From Acidimicrobiales bacterium (lineage in GTDB: Bacteria; Actinomycetota; Acidimicrobiia; Acidimicrobiales; Acidimicrobilacustridaceae), in the NCBI GenBank assembly GCA_025456085.1, contig JALOLF010000001.1, positions 41,561 to 105,560 of the forward strand: a stretch of DNA of 64,000 nucleotides. The letters are read 5' to 3'. A program made the translations under genes and the position numbers. A model generated the notes under the pieces. That model was not told where the DNA came from. It worked only from the letters and a program-made list of their open reading frames with translations, and did no database searches. Within the stretch, counting starts at the first letter, position 1. Every line of letters starts with the position of its first letter. This document shows positions 55,769 to 63,799 of the stretch, piece by piece.

Positions 55769-56041
55769 ATGGCACAGATCACGAACAGCGACATCGAATC
55801 CGTCGCCACGAAGCTCGAGGACTTCGCACAGAGCCTCAACCCGGAGGAGCGTGCCCTGCTGGGCTCGGTGCTCGCACGGGCCGAGGCGGCCGGTGAGGCA
55901 GAGGTGGAAGGCTTCGCCCTGCAGAGCTACCAGCTCGCGCCGATGAACAACCAGCTGTACAAGTCGGCGGGCCTGCGCCCCCAGGCCCTGAAGCCTGGTG
56001 TGGGGGACATGGCCTCGGTCACCGTCTCGTGGAGCTGGTGA
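55769..56041 (+). CDS. Putative RiPP precursor peptide, 90 residues
   Basis: The ATG has an excellent AAGGAG eight bases upstream. The first 49 residues are acidic and helical (IESVATKLEDF, NPEERALLGSVLARAEA, EAEVEGF), leader-like; the likely core is residues 50-90, rich in Gln, Leu, Ser, Tyr and Pro and ending in ASVTVSWSW. There is no Cys, so it is not a lanthipeptide or a sactipeptide of the usual kind. Its place between two radical SAM enzymes and a kinase and methyltransferase, and the motif shared with two of those, argue strongly for a substrate role. The family is not one I know. Confidence 0.85.
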   Translation: MAQITNSDIESVATKLEDFAQSLNPEERALLGSVLARAEAAGEAEVEGFALQSYQLAPMNNQLYKSAGLRPQALKPGVGDMASVTVSWSW

Positions 56042-57015
56042 GCGACGTCCGCAGGACAGCCGGCTCGGGGGTCGTCGACACGGCGCTGCCGTCGGTCGGC
56101 GGCCCTCGGGCGGGCGGCCGGTTCACCGCGACGGGGATCGTCCGACAGGGACGGTTCACCTCGGTCGAGCAGTGGCAGGACCAGCTCCTCGGACGACTCG
56201 TCGCCGCCAAGCAGGTGCGGTCGGACCTGCCCGCCGACCTCCGAGCGAGGGCTCGATCGCTGCTCGACGCAGAGGCGGCGCACCGCGCCGGACCCACGGT
56301 GCGTGGTCTCGTGCCGCTCTGGGACGTGGCCGGCGACGCGCGGGGGCCGGTGCTGCTGGGGCCATGGCTTCCCGCCTCGTTGGCGGGACTGGTCGTCGGA
56401 GAGCCACACCACGGGCACGTCCTGCGGGTGCTGGGCGATCTGGCGTGCACCCTGGACGCGTTGCACGACCGGGGGCTGTGGTTCGGCGACCTGTCGCTCG
56501 GGAACGTGCTGCTCGACGAGACCGGCCGGGCGTTGCTCGGCGACCTCGGGTCGATCCGGGTGCTCGGCTCGCAGCAGCCCGCAGACCGGCCCCTCGATCT
56601 CACCCCGGCCTTCGCCGCACCCGAGGTGTGGCGCAACGAGCCGGCGTCGCCGGCCAGCGATGTGTACGCGCTCGCCGTCACGGCGTTCTGGTTGCTCACA
56701 GGACGCCTGCCCTTCGACGCCGCCCACCCGGACCAGGTCCGCGACCTCCACCTGGCCGCCGCACGCCCGTCAGCGCGCGACGTCACTCCGGGTCTGCCCG
56801 CCGCTGCGGACCATGCCCTGGCGCAGGGGCTCGCCCCGCGCCCTTCCATCGCCCCCCGACGTGCGCGGCCTTCCTGGCGGAGCTCACCTCGGGGATGGAC
56901 GGCGAGGCGAGCGCTGGTGGGTCGTCACGCGTACCCCGGTCCGACGACCCCCGTGCAGACGAGGCGGAGCCGGCGACGGCGATCGACCTCCTGGAGCGCT
57001 TCGCAGGATCACTGA
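56038..57015 (+). CDS. Protein-kinase-fold enzyme of the RiPP cluster (frameshifted C-terminus)
   Basis: The GTG at 56038 overlaps the precursor stop as GTGA. The 325 residues contain the kinase core: Lys58 in RLVAAKQV, Asp151 and Asn156 in WFGDLSLGNVLL, Asp169-Leu-Gly as DFG equivalent, APE at 194-196 and SDVYALAVTAFWLLTGRLPFD. The catalytic residues look intact. After LAQGLAPRP the frame becomes arginine-rich, while the next frame gives the expected FHRPPTCAAFLAEL. One base seems missing at about 56838-56846. As written, the kinase ends as an abnormal tail. Confidence 0.8.
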   Translation: MSDVRRTAGSGVVDTALPSVGGPRAGGRFTATGIVRQGRFTSVEQWQDQLLGRLVAAKQVRSDLPADLRARARSLLDAEAAHRAGPTVRGLVPLWDVAGDARGPVLLGPWLPASLAGLVVGEPHHGHVLRVLGDLACTLDALHDRGLWFGDLSLGNVLLDETGRALLGDLGSIRVLGSQQPADRPLDLTPAFAAPEVWRNEPASPASDVYALAVTAFWLLTGRLPFDAAHPDQVRDLHLAAARPSARDVTPGLPAAADHALAQGLAPRPSIAPRRARPSWRSSPRGWTARRALVGRHAYPGPTTPVQTRRSRRRRSTSWSASQDH

Positions 57016-58067
57016 CCGACGAGGAACGGCGGGCGCTGGCGCTGCTCGTGGGGCGCGCCGTGGCGGCCGACCGGGACGGCGCCCGCCGGTTCGTGGCCCT
57101 GGCGGTGCGGCACCTGGCGGTCCCGGCCGCCCTGCAGGCGGCCGAGGAGACCGGGTTGTCCACGGTCCTCGTCGACCGCGCCGGTACCGCCGGTGATCTC
57201 GCCGTGCGCTCGGGGCTGGACGCCGATCGCGTGCGGACCGTGCTCGACTGCCTGGCTGCTGCCGGGTACGTCGAGCGGCAGGCGTCGCGGTACTCGGCCA
57301 GCGCGGCGTTGTCGGCGGTCTACGGGCCGATGGCGGCGCCGCAGCCGATAGCCGGGGCGCTGCGGTTCTGGGACGGCGCGACGACGTGGCTGCGGACGGG
57401 GTCGCCGGCCATCTCGATGCTCGACACCGACGGCAGCGCCTACGCCGCGGTGAGCGACGAACTGGCTGCCGCGCACCGGCAGCCCGCCGCTGCCCTGGCC
57501 GCCCGGCTCGTCGAACACGATCTCCTTCCGTCCCGGGCCCGGGTGGTCGATATCGGTGCGGGGTCGGGGGTGTGGGGCACCGAGCTGCTCGAGCGGGCGG
57601 CGGAGGCCAGCCTGGTCCTCGTCGACCGACCCCGGGTGCAGGAGCGGGCGATGGAGCGGGCCGAGCAGCTCGGTCTGGCCACCCGTGTGCGGTGCGGTCC
57701 GACCGACTGGCGGGACCTCGCATCGTCGTCGATCGATGCCGACATCGCCGTGCTCGCCAACGTCTGCCACGTCGAGTCCTCGTCCTCGGCGGCCGCGCTC
57801 GTGGCCGCGGCGGCGGGATGCGTGGTCCCCGGCGGCGCGGTCGTGGTGGTCGACACGATCCCCGAAGCCCCCGGCGTCGATCTCGACGCCTCGGCCCAGG
57901 CACTCCAGCTCGGCCTGCGCACCGGCTCCGGCACCGTCCACAGCGAACTCGACTACCGGCGTTGGTTCCACGCCGCCGGGCTCGCCGAGCCCTTCCCGTT
58001 GGAGCTCGAGGTGCCGGGCAGCCGACTGCGTGCGCTCGTCGGTCGTCACGGGTCGCGCGCGGGCTGA
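56895..58067 (+). CDS. SAM-dependent methyltransferase with an N-terminal leader-like motif
   Basis: From ATG 56895 the 390-residue protein has a short acidic N-terminus, the leader-like motif at 33-57 (LERFAGSLTDEERR onward), a winged-helix-like dimerisation region (STVLVDRAGTAGDLAVRSGL, VLDCLAAAGYVER) as in O-methyltransferase family 2, and the SAM-binding VVDIGAGSG at 217-225. Conserved DRPRVQERAMER and TIPEAPG follow. The same frame stays open upstream to the kinase end, so a kinase-methyltransferase fusion is possible. The substrate is presumably the precursor or its product. Confidence 0.85.
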   Translation: MDGEASAGGSSRVPRSDDPRADEAEPATAIDLLERFAGSLTDEERRALALLVGRAVAADRDGARRFVALAVRHLAVPAALQAAEETGLSTVLVDRAGTAGDLAVRSGLDADRVRTVLDCLAAAGYVERQASRYSASAALSAVYGPMAAPQPIAGALRFWDGATTWLRTGSPAISMLDTDGSAYAAVSDELAAAHRQPAAALAARLVEHDLLPSRARVVDIGAGSGVWGTELLERAAEASLVLVDRPRVQERAMERAEQLGLATRVRCGPTDWRDLASSSIDADIAVLANVCHVESSSSAAALVAAAAGCVVPGGAVVVVDTIPEAPGVDLDASAQALQLGLRTGSGTVHSELDYRRWFHAAGLAEPFPLELEVPGSRLRALVGRHGSRAG

Positions 58068-58076
58068 CGGAGCCGG

Positions 58077-59081
58077 TCAGGGTCGGGTGCGGGGTGTCTG
58101 CTCCGCGGTGAGTGCCGGATCGCGTACCACCACCTCGCCCAGAGCGGTGTCGACGGCGGCCAGCACGTCGGCCTCGAGGGTCACCCCGGACGCGGCCACG
58201 TTGTCGGCGACCTGCTCGGGCCGTGAGGCGCCGATGATGGCCGACGCCACGTTGTCGTGCTGGAGCACCCAGGCGATCGCCAACTGGGCCATGGTCAGGC
58301 CGCACTCCTGCGCGATCGGTTGCAGGCGCTGCACGGCTTCGAGCACCGGGTCGCGCAGCCAGCGGCGGATGAACAGCGCGCCACCGGTCTCGTCGGTGGC
58401 CCGGGACTCCTCGGGCACGCTGGCGCCGGGCGCGTACTTGCCGGTCAGCACCCCCTGGGCCACGGGTGACCACACGATCTGGCTGATGCCGAGCTCCTCG
58501 CAGGTGGGGACGACCTCGGCCTCGATGACCCGCCACAGCATCGAGTACTGGGGCTGATTCGACACGAACGGGATCCGCAGGTCCCGGGCGAGGGCATGGC
58601 CGGCCCGGAGCTGCTCCGCCGTCCACTCGGACACGCCGATGTAGAGCGCCTTGCCCTGGCGCACCAGGTCCGCGAAGGCCTCCATGGTCTCCTCGAGCGG
58701 CGTCTCGTGGTCGTAGCGGTGGGCCTGGTACAGGTCGACGTGGTCGGTGCCGAGCCGGCGCAGCGAGGCGTCGATCGACTCGGCGATGTGCTTGCGGGAC
58801 AGGCCCCGGTCGTTGGGGCCGGCTCCGGTGGGCCAGTACACCTTGGTGCACAGCTCGAGGCTCTCGCGGCGCACATCCCGCAGCGCCTCGCCCAGCACCA
58901 CTTCCGCCTTCGTGCCGGCGTAGACGTCGGCGGTGTCGAAGGTGGTGATGCCGGCGTCGAGCGCGGCGCGCACGCAACGGTGGGCGGTGTCGTCACCGAT
59001 CTGCGCGCCGTGGGTGATCCAGTTGCCGTAGGAGATCTCGGAGACCTTCAGGCCGCTGTTGCCGAGGAACCGGTGCTGCAT
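58077..59081 (-). CDS. Aldo/keto reductase
   Basis: The 334-residue protein is an NADPH-dependent carbonyl reductase of the Kv-beta/YghZ-like group. It has FDTADVYAGTKAEVVLGEAL (catalytic Asp and Tyr), CTKVYW (Lys), YQAHRYDHETP (His) and the C-terminal IIGASRPEQV cofactor site. All four AKR tetrad residues are visible. It ends nine bases after the RiPP methyltransferase but on the opposite strand, so it is unlikely to be in that operon. The substrate is unknown. Confidence 0.92.
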   Translation of the reverse strand: MQHRFLGNSGLKVSEISYGNWITHGAQIGDDTAHRCVRAALDAGITTFDTADVYAGTKAEVVLGEALRDVRRESLELCTKVYWPTGAGPNDRGLSRKHIAESIDASLRRLGTDHVDLYQAHRYDHETPLEETMEAFADLVRQGKALYIGVSEWTAEQLRAGHALARDLRIPFVSNQPQYSMLWRVIEAEVVPTCEELGISQIVWSPVAQGVLTGKYAPGASVPEESRATDETGGALFIRRWLRDPVLEAVQRLQPIAQECGLTMAQLAIAWVLQHDNVASAIIGASRPEQVADNVAASGVTLEADVLAAVDTALGEVVVRDPALTAEQTPRTRP

Positions 59082-59204
59082 GGGCCGCAGGCTACCGGTG
59101 GCCGCGCGGACCTGCTCGATGGGACGCAGCCGTGGATGGCCGCCACGGCGGGCGGCACTGCCCTAGAGTTCCGCTGCTCGTACGCCGACCGAGGGAGCGC
59201 CGCG

Positions 59205-59495
59205 ATGGGTTGTCTGATCCTCTTCATGGGCCTGGCGCTGCCGCGCTTCACCCTGTTCATGATGTGGCTGTTCGGCTACGACCGGATGGACCTCGCCATC
59301 GACTCGTGGTTCCTCGGGTTCATGGGCTTCCTGCTGCTGCCCTACACCACGCTGTTCTGGATCCTGGCATATGCCCCGGTGGGCGGCGTCTCCGGGCTCG
59401 GCTGGTTCTTCGTGGCGTTCGGGTTCCTGCTGGACATGGGCGCCCACTTCGGCGAGGGCGCCGAGGCGCGCCGGCGCCGGGCCGCGTCGTACTGA
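59205..59495 (+). CDS. Small membrane protein, 96 residues
   Basis: The ATG follows GAGGGAGCGCCGCG. Three hydrophobic segments are visible: CLILFMGLALPRFTLFMMWLF, FLGFMGFLLLPYTTLFWILAY and LGWFFVAFGFLLDMGAHFG, ending in a basic tail (EARRRRAASY). The arrangement is common in uncharacterised actinobacterial membrane proteins. It precedes the DJ-1-like gene by 14 bases and may share its transcript. I do not recognise a function. Confidence 0.7.
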   Translation: MGCLILFMGLALPRFTLFMMWLFGYDRMDLAIDSWFLGFMGFLLLPYTTLFWILAYAPVGGVSGLGWFFVAFGFLLDMGAHFGEGAEARRRRAASY

Positions 59496-59509
59496 TCCGA
59501 CTGTCCACC

Positions 59510-60148
59510 GTGCAGATCGCCGTCCCCCTCTTCGAGCGGGTCACCGCCCTCGATGCGGTGGGGCCCTACGAGGTCCTGCAACGCCTGCCCGACGCCGACG
59601 TGGTGTTCGTCGGCCACACCCCGGGCCCGGTGCGCACCGACAACGGCTTCCTGGGCCTGGTGGTCGACGCCGTCTTCGAGGACGTCGCCGCTCCCGACGT
59701 GGTCGTGGTCCCGGGCGGCGTCGGGACCCGTGCGCTCCTGCACGACGAGCGGGTCCTCGACTGGGTGCGCACCACCTACGCGAGGAGCCGCTACACCACC
59801 TCGGTGTGCACCGGCTCGCTGGTGCTGGCCGCAGCGGGCCTGCTCGACGGCCTGACGGCGACCACCCACTGGGGCGCCATGGACCTTCTGCGCGAGCACG
59901 GCGCGACACCCGTGTCCCAGCGCGTCGTCGAACACCTCGATCGCCGGCTCATCACCGCGGCGGGGGTTTCGTCGGGCATCGACATGGCACTGCGACTGTC
60001 GGAGCTGCTGGTGGACCGTACCGCGGCGGAGGCCATGCAGCTCATGATCGAGTACGACCCCGCGCCGCCCGTGGATGCGGGCAGCCTGGCCAAGGCGTCG
60101 GAGGCGGCGGTGACGCGGGCGATCGAGTACGCCGCGCACCGGGATTGA
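59510..60148 (+). CDS. DJ-1/PfpI family protein, isonitrile-hydratase-like
   Basis: The 212 residues contain the nucleophile elbow with Cys100 in TSVCTGSLVLAAAGLLDG, the acidic partner in VQIAVPLFERVTALDAVGPYEVL and GVSSGIDMALRLSELL, the layout of isonitrile hydratase and related transcription-regulator amidase domains. Most DJ-1 proteins with this spacing act on small molecules. The start is a GTG. The substrate is not evident. Confidence 0.83.
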   Translation: MQIAVPLFERVTALDAVGPYEVLQRLPDADVVFVGHTPGPVRTDNGFLGLVVDAVFEDVAAPDVVVVPGGVGTRALLHDERVLDWVRTTYARSRYTTSVCTGSLVLAAAGLLDGLTATTHWGAMDLLREHGATPVSQRVVEHLDRRLITAAGVSSGIDMALRLSELLVDRTAAEAMQLMIEYDPAPPVDAGSLAKASEAAVTRAIEYAAHRD

Positions 60149-60215
60149 GGGACCTTCGGCTCTGTCGCGTCGGGGCCGCGCCCCGTGGAATTGACGCATG
60201 GAAGGGGGGAACCCG

Positions 60216-61232
60216 ATGGATCAGCGCACCCCTGCGGGCGATGCCGCCGCCAGGGGGAACGGGAAGGGGAACGGCCACGCCGGCTCCGGCGAGCATCTCC
60301 TGACCCGACCCTTCCTCGACTTCGTCGAGCAGCGCATCGAGCAGGAGCTGGACGAACCGGTCCTGCAGCGCGACCCGGCCTTCATCGACCGGGTGCTGCC
60401 GGTCATGCGGGCCACCTCCGCCTACTTCGACCCCGAGGTCAGAGGCTTCGATCGGCTGCCCGACGCGGGACCGTTCCTGGTCATCAGCAACCATTCCGGC
60501 GGCATGTACATGCCGGACCTGTACGCCTTCATGTTGCGCTGGTTCACCGAACGGGGCACCGAGACGCCGCTGTACTCGCTGGCCTACGACTTCCTGTTCC
60601 AGATCCCGGGCATGGGAGCGATGGCTCGCCGGGTCGGTTCCCTGCCGGCGAGCCACGAGAACGCCGCCATGGTCCTGCGGGCGGGTGCGCCGGTGCTCGT
60701 GTACCCGGGAGGCGATGCCGATGCCTACCGGCCCTGGACGGAGCGCCACCGGGTCGACCTCCACGGCCGCAAGGGGTTCATCCGCCTCGCGCTCCGCGAG
60801 CAGGTGCCGATCGTGCCCATGGTCTCCCACGGCAGCCACGACATCTTCGTGGTGCTCACCCGGGGCGAGTGGATCGCCAAGGCTGCGGGCTTCGACGAGT
60901 TCAAGATGCACATCTTCCCCATCGTGGCGGGCCTGCCGTGGGGACTCGCCCCGGCCAACGTGCCCGTCTTCCCGTTGCCGGCAAAGGTCACGGTGCAGGT
61001 GTGCGAGCCCATGGCGTGGCCCCACCTGCCGCCCGAGGCCGCAGACGACGAGCAGGTGGTGCAGCACTGCTACGAAGAGGTGCTGGGTCGTATGCAGTCC
61101 AACCTCGACGAGTTGGTGTTGGAGCTCCCGCATCCGGTGGCGGCCCGGGTGGCGGGCCTCGCCGGCGGTGCCGTCCGCGGCCTCGGCCGTGCGGCCACGT
61201 CGCCGTTGCGTCGCCTGCGGGGCCGGCGCTGA
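60216..61232 (+). CDS. Lysophospholipid acyltransferase-like protein (PlsC-type)
   Basis: The 338 residues contain the acyltransferase block FLVISNHSGGMYMPDLYAF, where the usual HX4D is extended to a His-7-Asp spacing, and a second conserved block VLVYPGGDADAYRPW. Similar proteins with NHSGG are called lysophospholipid acyltransferases. The second ATG (60216) was chosen because AAGGGGGG is well spaced from it; the first ATG is six codons earlier. A basic tail (TSPLRRLRGRR) ends the protein. Confidence 0.82.
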   Translation: MDQRTPAGDAAARGNGKGNGHAGSGEHLLTRPFLDFVEQRIEQELDEPVLQRDPAFIDRVLPVMRATSAYFDPEVRGFDRLPDAGPFLVISNHSGGMYMPDLYAFMLRWFTERGTETPLYSLAYDFLFQIPGMGAMARRVGSLPASHENAAMVLRAGAPVLVYPGGDADAYRPWTERHRVDLHGRKGFIRLALREQVPIVPMVSHGSHDIFVVLTRGEWIAKAAGFDEFKMHIFPIVAGLPWGLAPANVPVFPLPAKVTVQVCEPMAWPHLPPEAADDEQVVQHCYEEVLGRMQSNLDELVLELPHPVAARVAGLAGGAVRGLGRAATSPLRRLRGRR

Positions 61233-61269
61233 GGGAGACCAGTCCGGCGCCGACCCCGTGGTGAGGCGA

Positions 61270-62103
61270 TCAGGCGTTGGCCAGGGCCAGGCCGGTGCCC
61301 GATCTCGTGATGACCGTCGACGTGTGCATGTAGTTGCCGCTGCCCGTGTGCGACACGCTCGAGTAGCCGACCTTGTTGGTCGTGGGAACCGTCATGTACT
61401 GCGCCGACGACAGTGGGACGACCCAGTCGCCGCTCGAACCCACGACCGTCCACTCGGTGCCGGAGCGACCTTGCGGGTTGCCGTTCAGGTTCAGCCACTT
61501 GATCTCGGAGGCCGAGGGCTTCAGGCCGGTGCACTGTCCCCACAGGCACAGGTTCGAGTACCAGGCGGCACCGTTGTGGGGGGTGCCGAGCGTGACCGCG
61601 TCCTCCACGTCGATCGGGGCCGAGAAGCCGCTCTCCGCCCGCTGCGCGCCGTGGACCGCCCCCCGGGCGATCAACCCGCCCATGGAGTAGCCGACGACGT
61701 CGACCGCGATGCCCTTCGAGGTGTACTCCGTGTACACGTAGCGTGAGAAGGCCTTCGAGATCTCCTTCCACGACGAGCTGTCGCCGAACGAGCCGTAGGA
61801 GCGGAGGTTGACGTTGCAGTTCACGTCACCGGAGTAGAAGCCCACCTTCACCATCGGTCCGGTGAAGCCCTCGGCCCGGAGCTGACTGATCATCTGGTCG
61901 AAGTCTCCGCCGCAGTTGGTGGAGTTCGACGTCGGGTTGTAGCCGTGCACGAACAGCACGGGCTTGGCCTTGTCGTTGGTGCGGGCCGACGCCGGGTTGG
62001 CGCCGACGATCCCGATGGCCACGAACGTGGTGGCCATCGCCAGCAGGAGACCGAAGACGGTTGCGGCGCGGCGCGCCCCAACCCCGCCGGGTCGGTGTGA
62101 CAT
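61270..62103 (-). CDS. Secreted triacylglycerol lipase-like alpha/beta hydrolase
   Basis: The 277-residue precursor has a signal sequence (AATVFGLLLAMATTFVAIGIV) ending near ASARTN, the oxyanion region KPVLFVHGYNPTSNS and the nucleophile Ser140 in DVVGYSMGGLIARG. Asp (GSSGDWVVP) and His (SVSHTGSGNYMHT) that could complete the triad follow. It resembles the secreted lipase (class 2) family of actinobacteria. The ATG has AAGGGG upstream. Substrate specificity is unknown. Confidence 0.87.
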   Translation of the reverse strand: MSHRPGGVGARRAATVFGLLLAMATTFVAIGIVGANPASARTNDKAKPVLFVHGYNPTSNSTNCGGDFDQMISQLRAEGFTGPMVKVGFYSGDVNCNVNLRSYGSFGDSSSWKEISKAFSRYVYTEYTSKGIAVDVVGYSMGGLIARGAVHGAQRAESGFSAPIDVEDAVTLGTPHNGAAWYSNLCLWGQCTGLKPSASEIKWLNLNGNPQGRSGTEWTVVGSSGDWVVPLSSAQYMTVPTTNKVGYSSVSHTGSGNYMHTSTVITRSGTGLALANA

Positions 62104-62206
62104 GTTGTTCCCCTTGTCGCATCGCTCGGGAGTCGCCCCTCCCGATGAAGCGATGGTGACACAGGTCACAGAACCTGTCGAGGGGCCAGTTCGGCTCGAC
62201 CGTGCG

Positions 62207-62692
62207 TCAGGCTTCCGGCGGCGGCGAGGGGCGGCGCCGTCGAGGCCCGCGGTTGCCCACCGCGGCGGCCCGATCGGCGGCCAGCTCGACACCTTCGAGG
62301 TCGAACACCCACCGGGTGCCGTCGCGTCGGACGCGGGCCAGTCGGGCGCCGGGGATGGCCCGGTCGGTCACCACCACAGCCCGCCACCCGTCCGTGGTGG
62401 CCTTGTCCACCGTCCGGGCGATGAAGCCGAGGTGGCCTCCGTCGCAGCCCGCGGGCGCGAGCAGGAGCGCACCGGTGCGGATGTCCTCTTCCATGCGGAG
62501 CCGATCCGACTCCGGGAGCGCCCACTTGAGCGCCGGGTCGCTGATGACGGCCACGACGGCGTCGGGAGCCTGGTGGCGCAGATCGTCGACCGCGGCGTGG
62601 AGCTGGTCGAGCGAGGAGGTGACGCGCCGCCACCCGGCGAGCATGTCGGCGTCGACGATCACCAGGCGGCGTGCATCCGCGTCTGCGGTCAT
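62207..62692 (-). CDS. Hypothetical protein, possibly PIN/NYN-like
   Basis: The 161 residues begin with LVIVDADMLAGWRRVTSSLDQL and contain AVVAVISDPALKWALP, APAGCDGGHLGFIARTVDK and GWRAVVVTDRAI. Scattered Asp residues on strand ends would suit a PIN- or NYN-type nuclease, but I cannot place it firmly. The C-terminus is Arg/Pro-rich. It overlaps the glycosyltransferase gene by four bases (ATGA), so the two are translated together. Confidence 0.55.
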   Translation of the reverse strand: MTADADARRLVIVDADMLAGWRRVTSSLDQLHAAVDDLRHQAPDAVVAVISDPALKWALPESDRLRMEEDIRTGALLLAPAGCDGGHLGFIARTVDKATTDGWRAVVVTDRAIPGARLARVRRDGTRWVFDLEGVELAADRAAAVGNRGPRRRRPSPPPEA

Positions 62693-63690
62693 GGGCCAGG
62701 ACGGTACCGCTCACCGACGGGAGTGGGAAGCGACGGCACCGGTACCGGGTCGAACACCACCGGTTGGGCCTCAGCGACCCAGCGGTCGAACGCCTCCGCG
62801 ACACCGGCGTCGTCGAGCACGCCGATGGCCCGCCAGTGCCGTCCGCCCCATTCGCCGTAGTGGGAGGCCGCCAGCGCCACCGCCCCGGTCCGCATCTTGC
62901 CCGCGTACTGCTGGCGGCTACGTACCGGGAAGTGGCGTATCTCGAGCCCGGTGCCCCGGTGCCCCGGTCGGCGCACGTGGTGGTTGCCGAGGGACAGCTG
63001 GGCCAGGGGGAAGGCGCGGAACGCGACCTTGCTCCAACGGCTCGGCTCGACGCAGCGGTGCCCGAGCCGGCGCACGGGATCCGCCTCGTCGGGGTCGTCG
63101 TCGGGCGAGGGCACGTGGTCGTAGACGACGGCCCGCACGACGTCGGCCCCGCTCGACGCGAAGAAGGAGGCGAGGTCACGGTGACCCGGCGCCCGCCAGA
63201 TCTCGTCGGCGTCGAAGGGCAGGATCCACGAGGCGCCGTGGCGAGCCGCGAGGCGGGCGAGGACCGTCATCTTGTACTCCTGGTCGTAGCTCACCAGCCG
63301 GTCGGTGACGACGGTGACCGGAGCGGATCGACCGAGCTCGCGCAGGATGTCGGGGGTGTCGTCGGTGGACAGGTTGTCGGCCACGACGACCCGCTCGACG
63401 CCCTGATCCAGGAGGTGGGTGATGGTCGTGGCGATGATGTCCTGCTCGTTCTTGACCATCGTCACGGCCCACACGCCGCCGGTGGAGCGTCTCGGCGACC
63501 AGGACGCGGGCGAAACCCACGACCGGTCCGGGCCGATGGCCAGCGGTCCGAGGTCGAGGGAGCGCACGACCCGATGCCGGATCCGACGCGACCGGGGACC
63601 GATCTCCCATCGGACGGCGCGGCCTGCGGCCCCGGCGACCCTGCGGATGCGGCCGATCGCTGCACCTGGCCCACCTGCGCTGCTCGCCAC
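62689..63690 (-). CDS. Glycosyltransferase family 2-like protein
   Basis: The 333 residues have WAVTMVKNEQDIIATTITHLLDQG, VVVADNLSTDDTPDILREL and the metal-binding WILPFDADEIW (a DXD-like motif), the pattern of the Glyco_tranf_2_4 group. A first 75 residues are basic and poorly conserved. A C-terminal part has HYGEWGGRHWRAIG. Donor and acceptor sugars are unknown; the target may be a cell-surface polymer. It is cotranslated with the following hypothetical gene. Confidence 0.83.
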   Translation of the reverse strand: MASSAGGPGAAIGRIRRVAGAAGRAVRWEIGPRSRRIRHRVVRSLDLGPLAIGPDRSWVSPASWSPRRSTGGVWAVTMVKNEQDIIATTITHLLDQGVERVVVADNLSTDDTPDILRELGRSAPVTVVTDRLVSYDQEYKMTVLARLAARHGASWILPFDADEIWRAPGHRDLASFFASSGADVVRAVVYDHVPSPDDDPDEADPVRRLGHRCVEPSRWSKVAFRAFPLAQLSLGNHHVRRPGHRGTGLEIRHFPVRSRQQYAGKMRTGAVALAASHYGEWGGRHWRAIGVLDDAGVAEAFDRWVAEAQPVVFDPVPVPSLPTPVGERYRPGP

Positions 63691-63799
63691 GGCGTGATGC
63701 TAGCCAGGGTGCCCTGCGCACCCGGGCGGCCGTGCTGTCGGCGGACGCCGCGACCCGGGTCGGTTGTGCGAGGATGCCGATCGAGCCGGGGGAGGAGCC

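Noticed and set aside
52147..58067. Class III lanthipeptide, sactipeptide or mycofactocin cluster
   Set aside because: The precursor has no Cys, no lyase or cyclase is present, and neither a mycofactocin-type precursor end nor its partner genes are seen.
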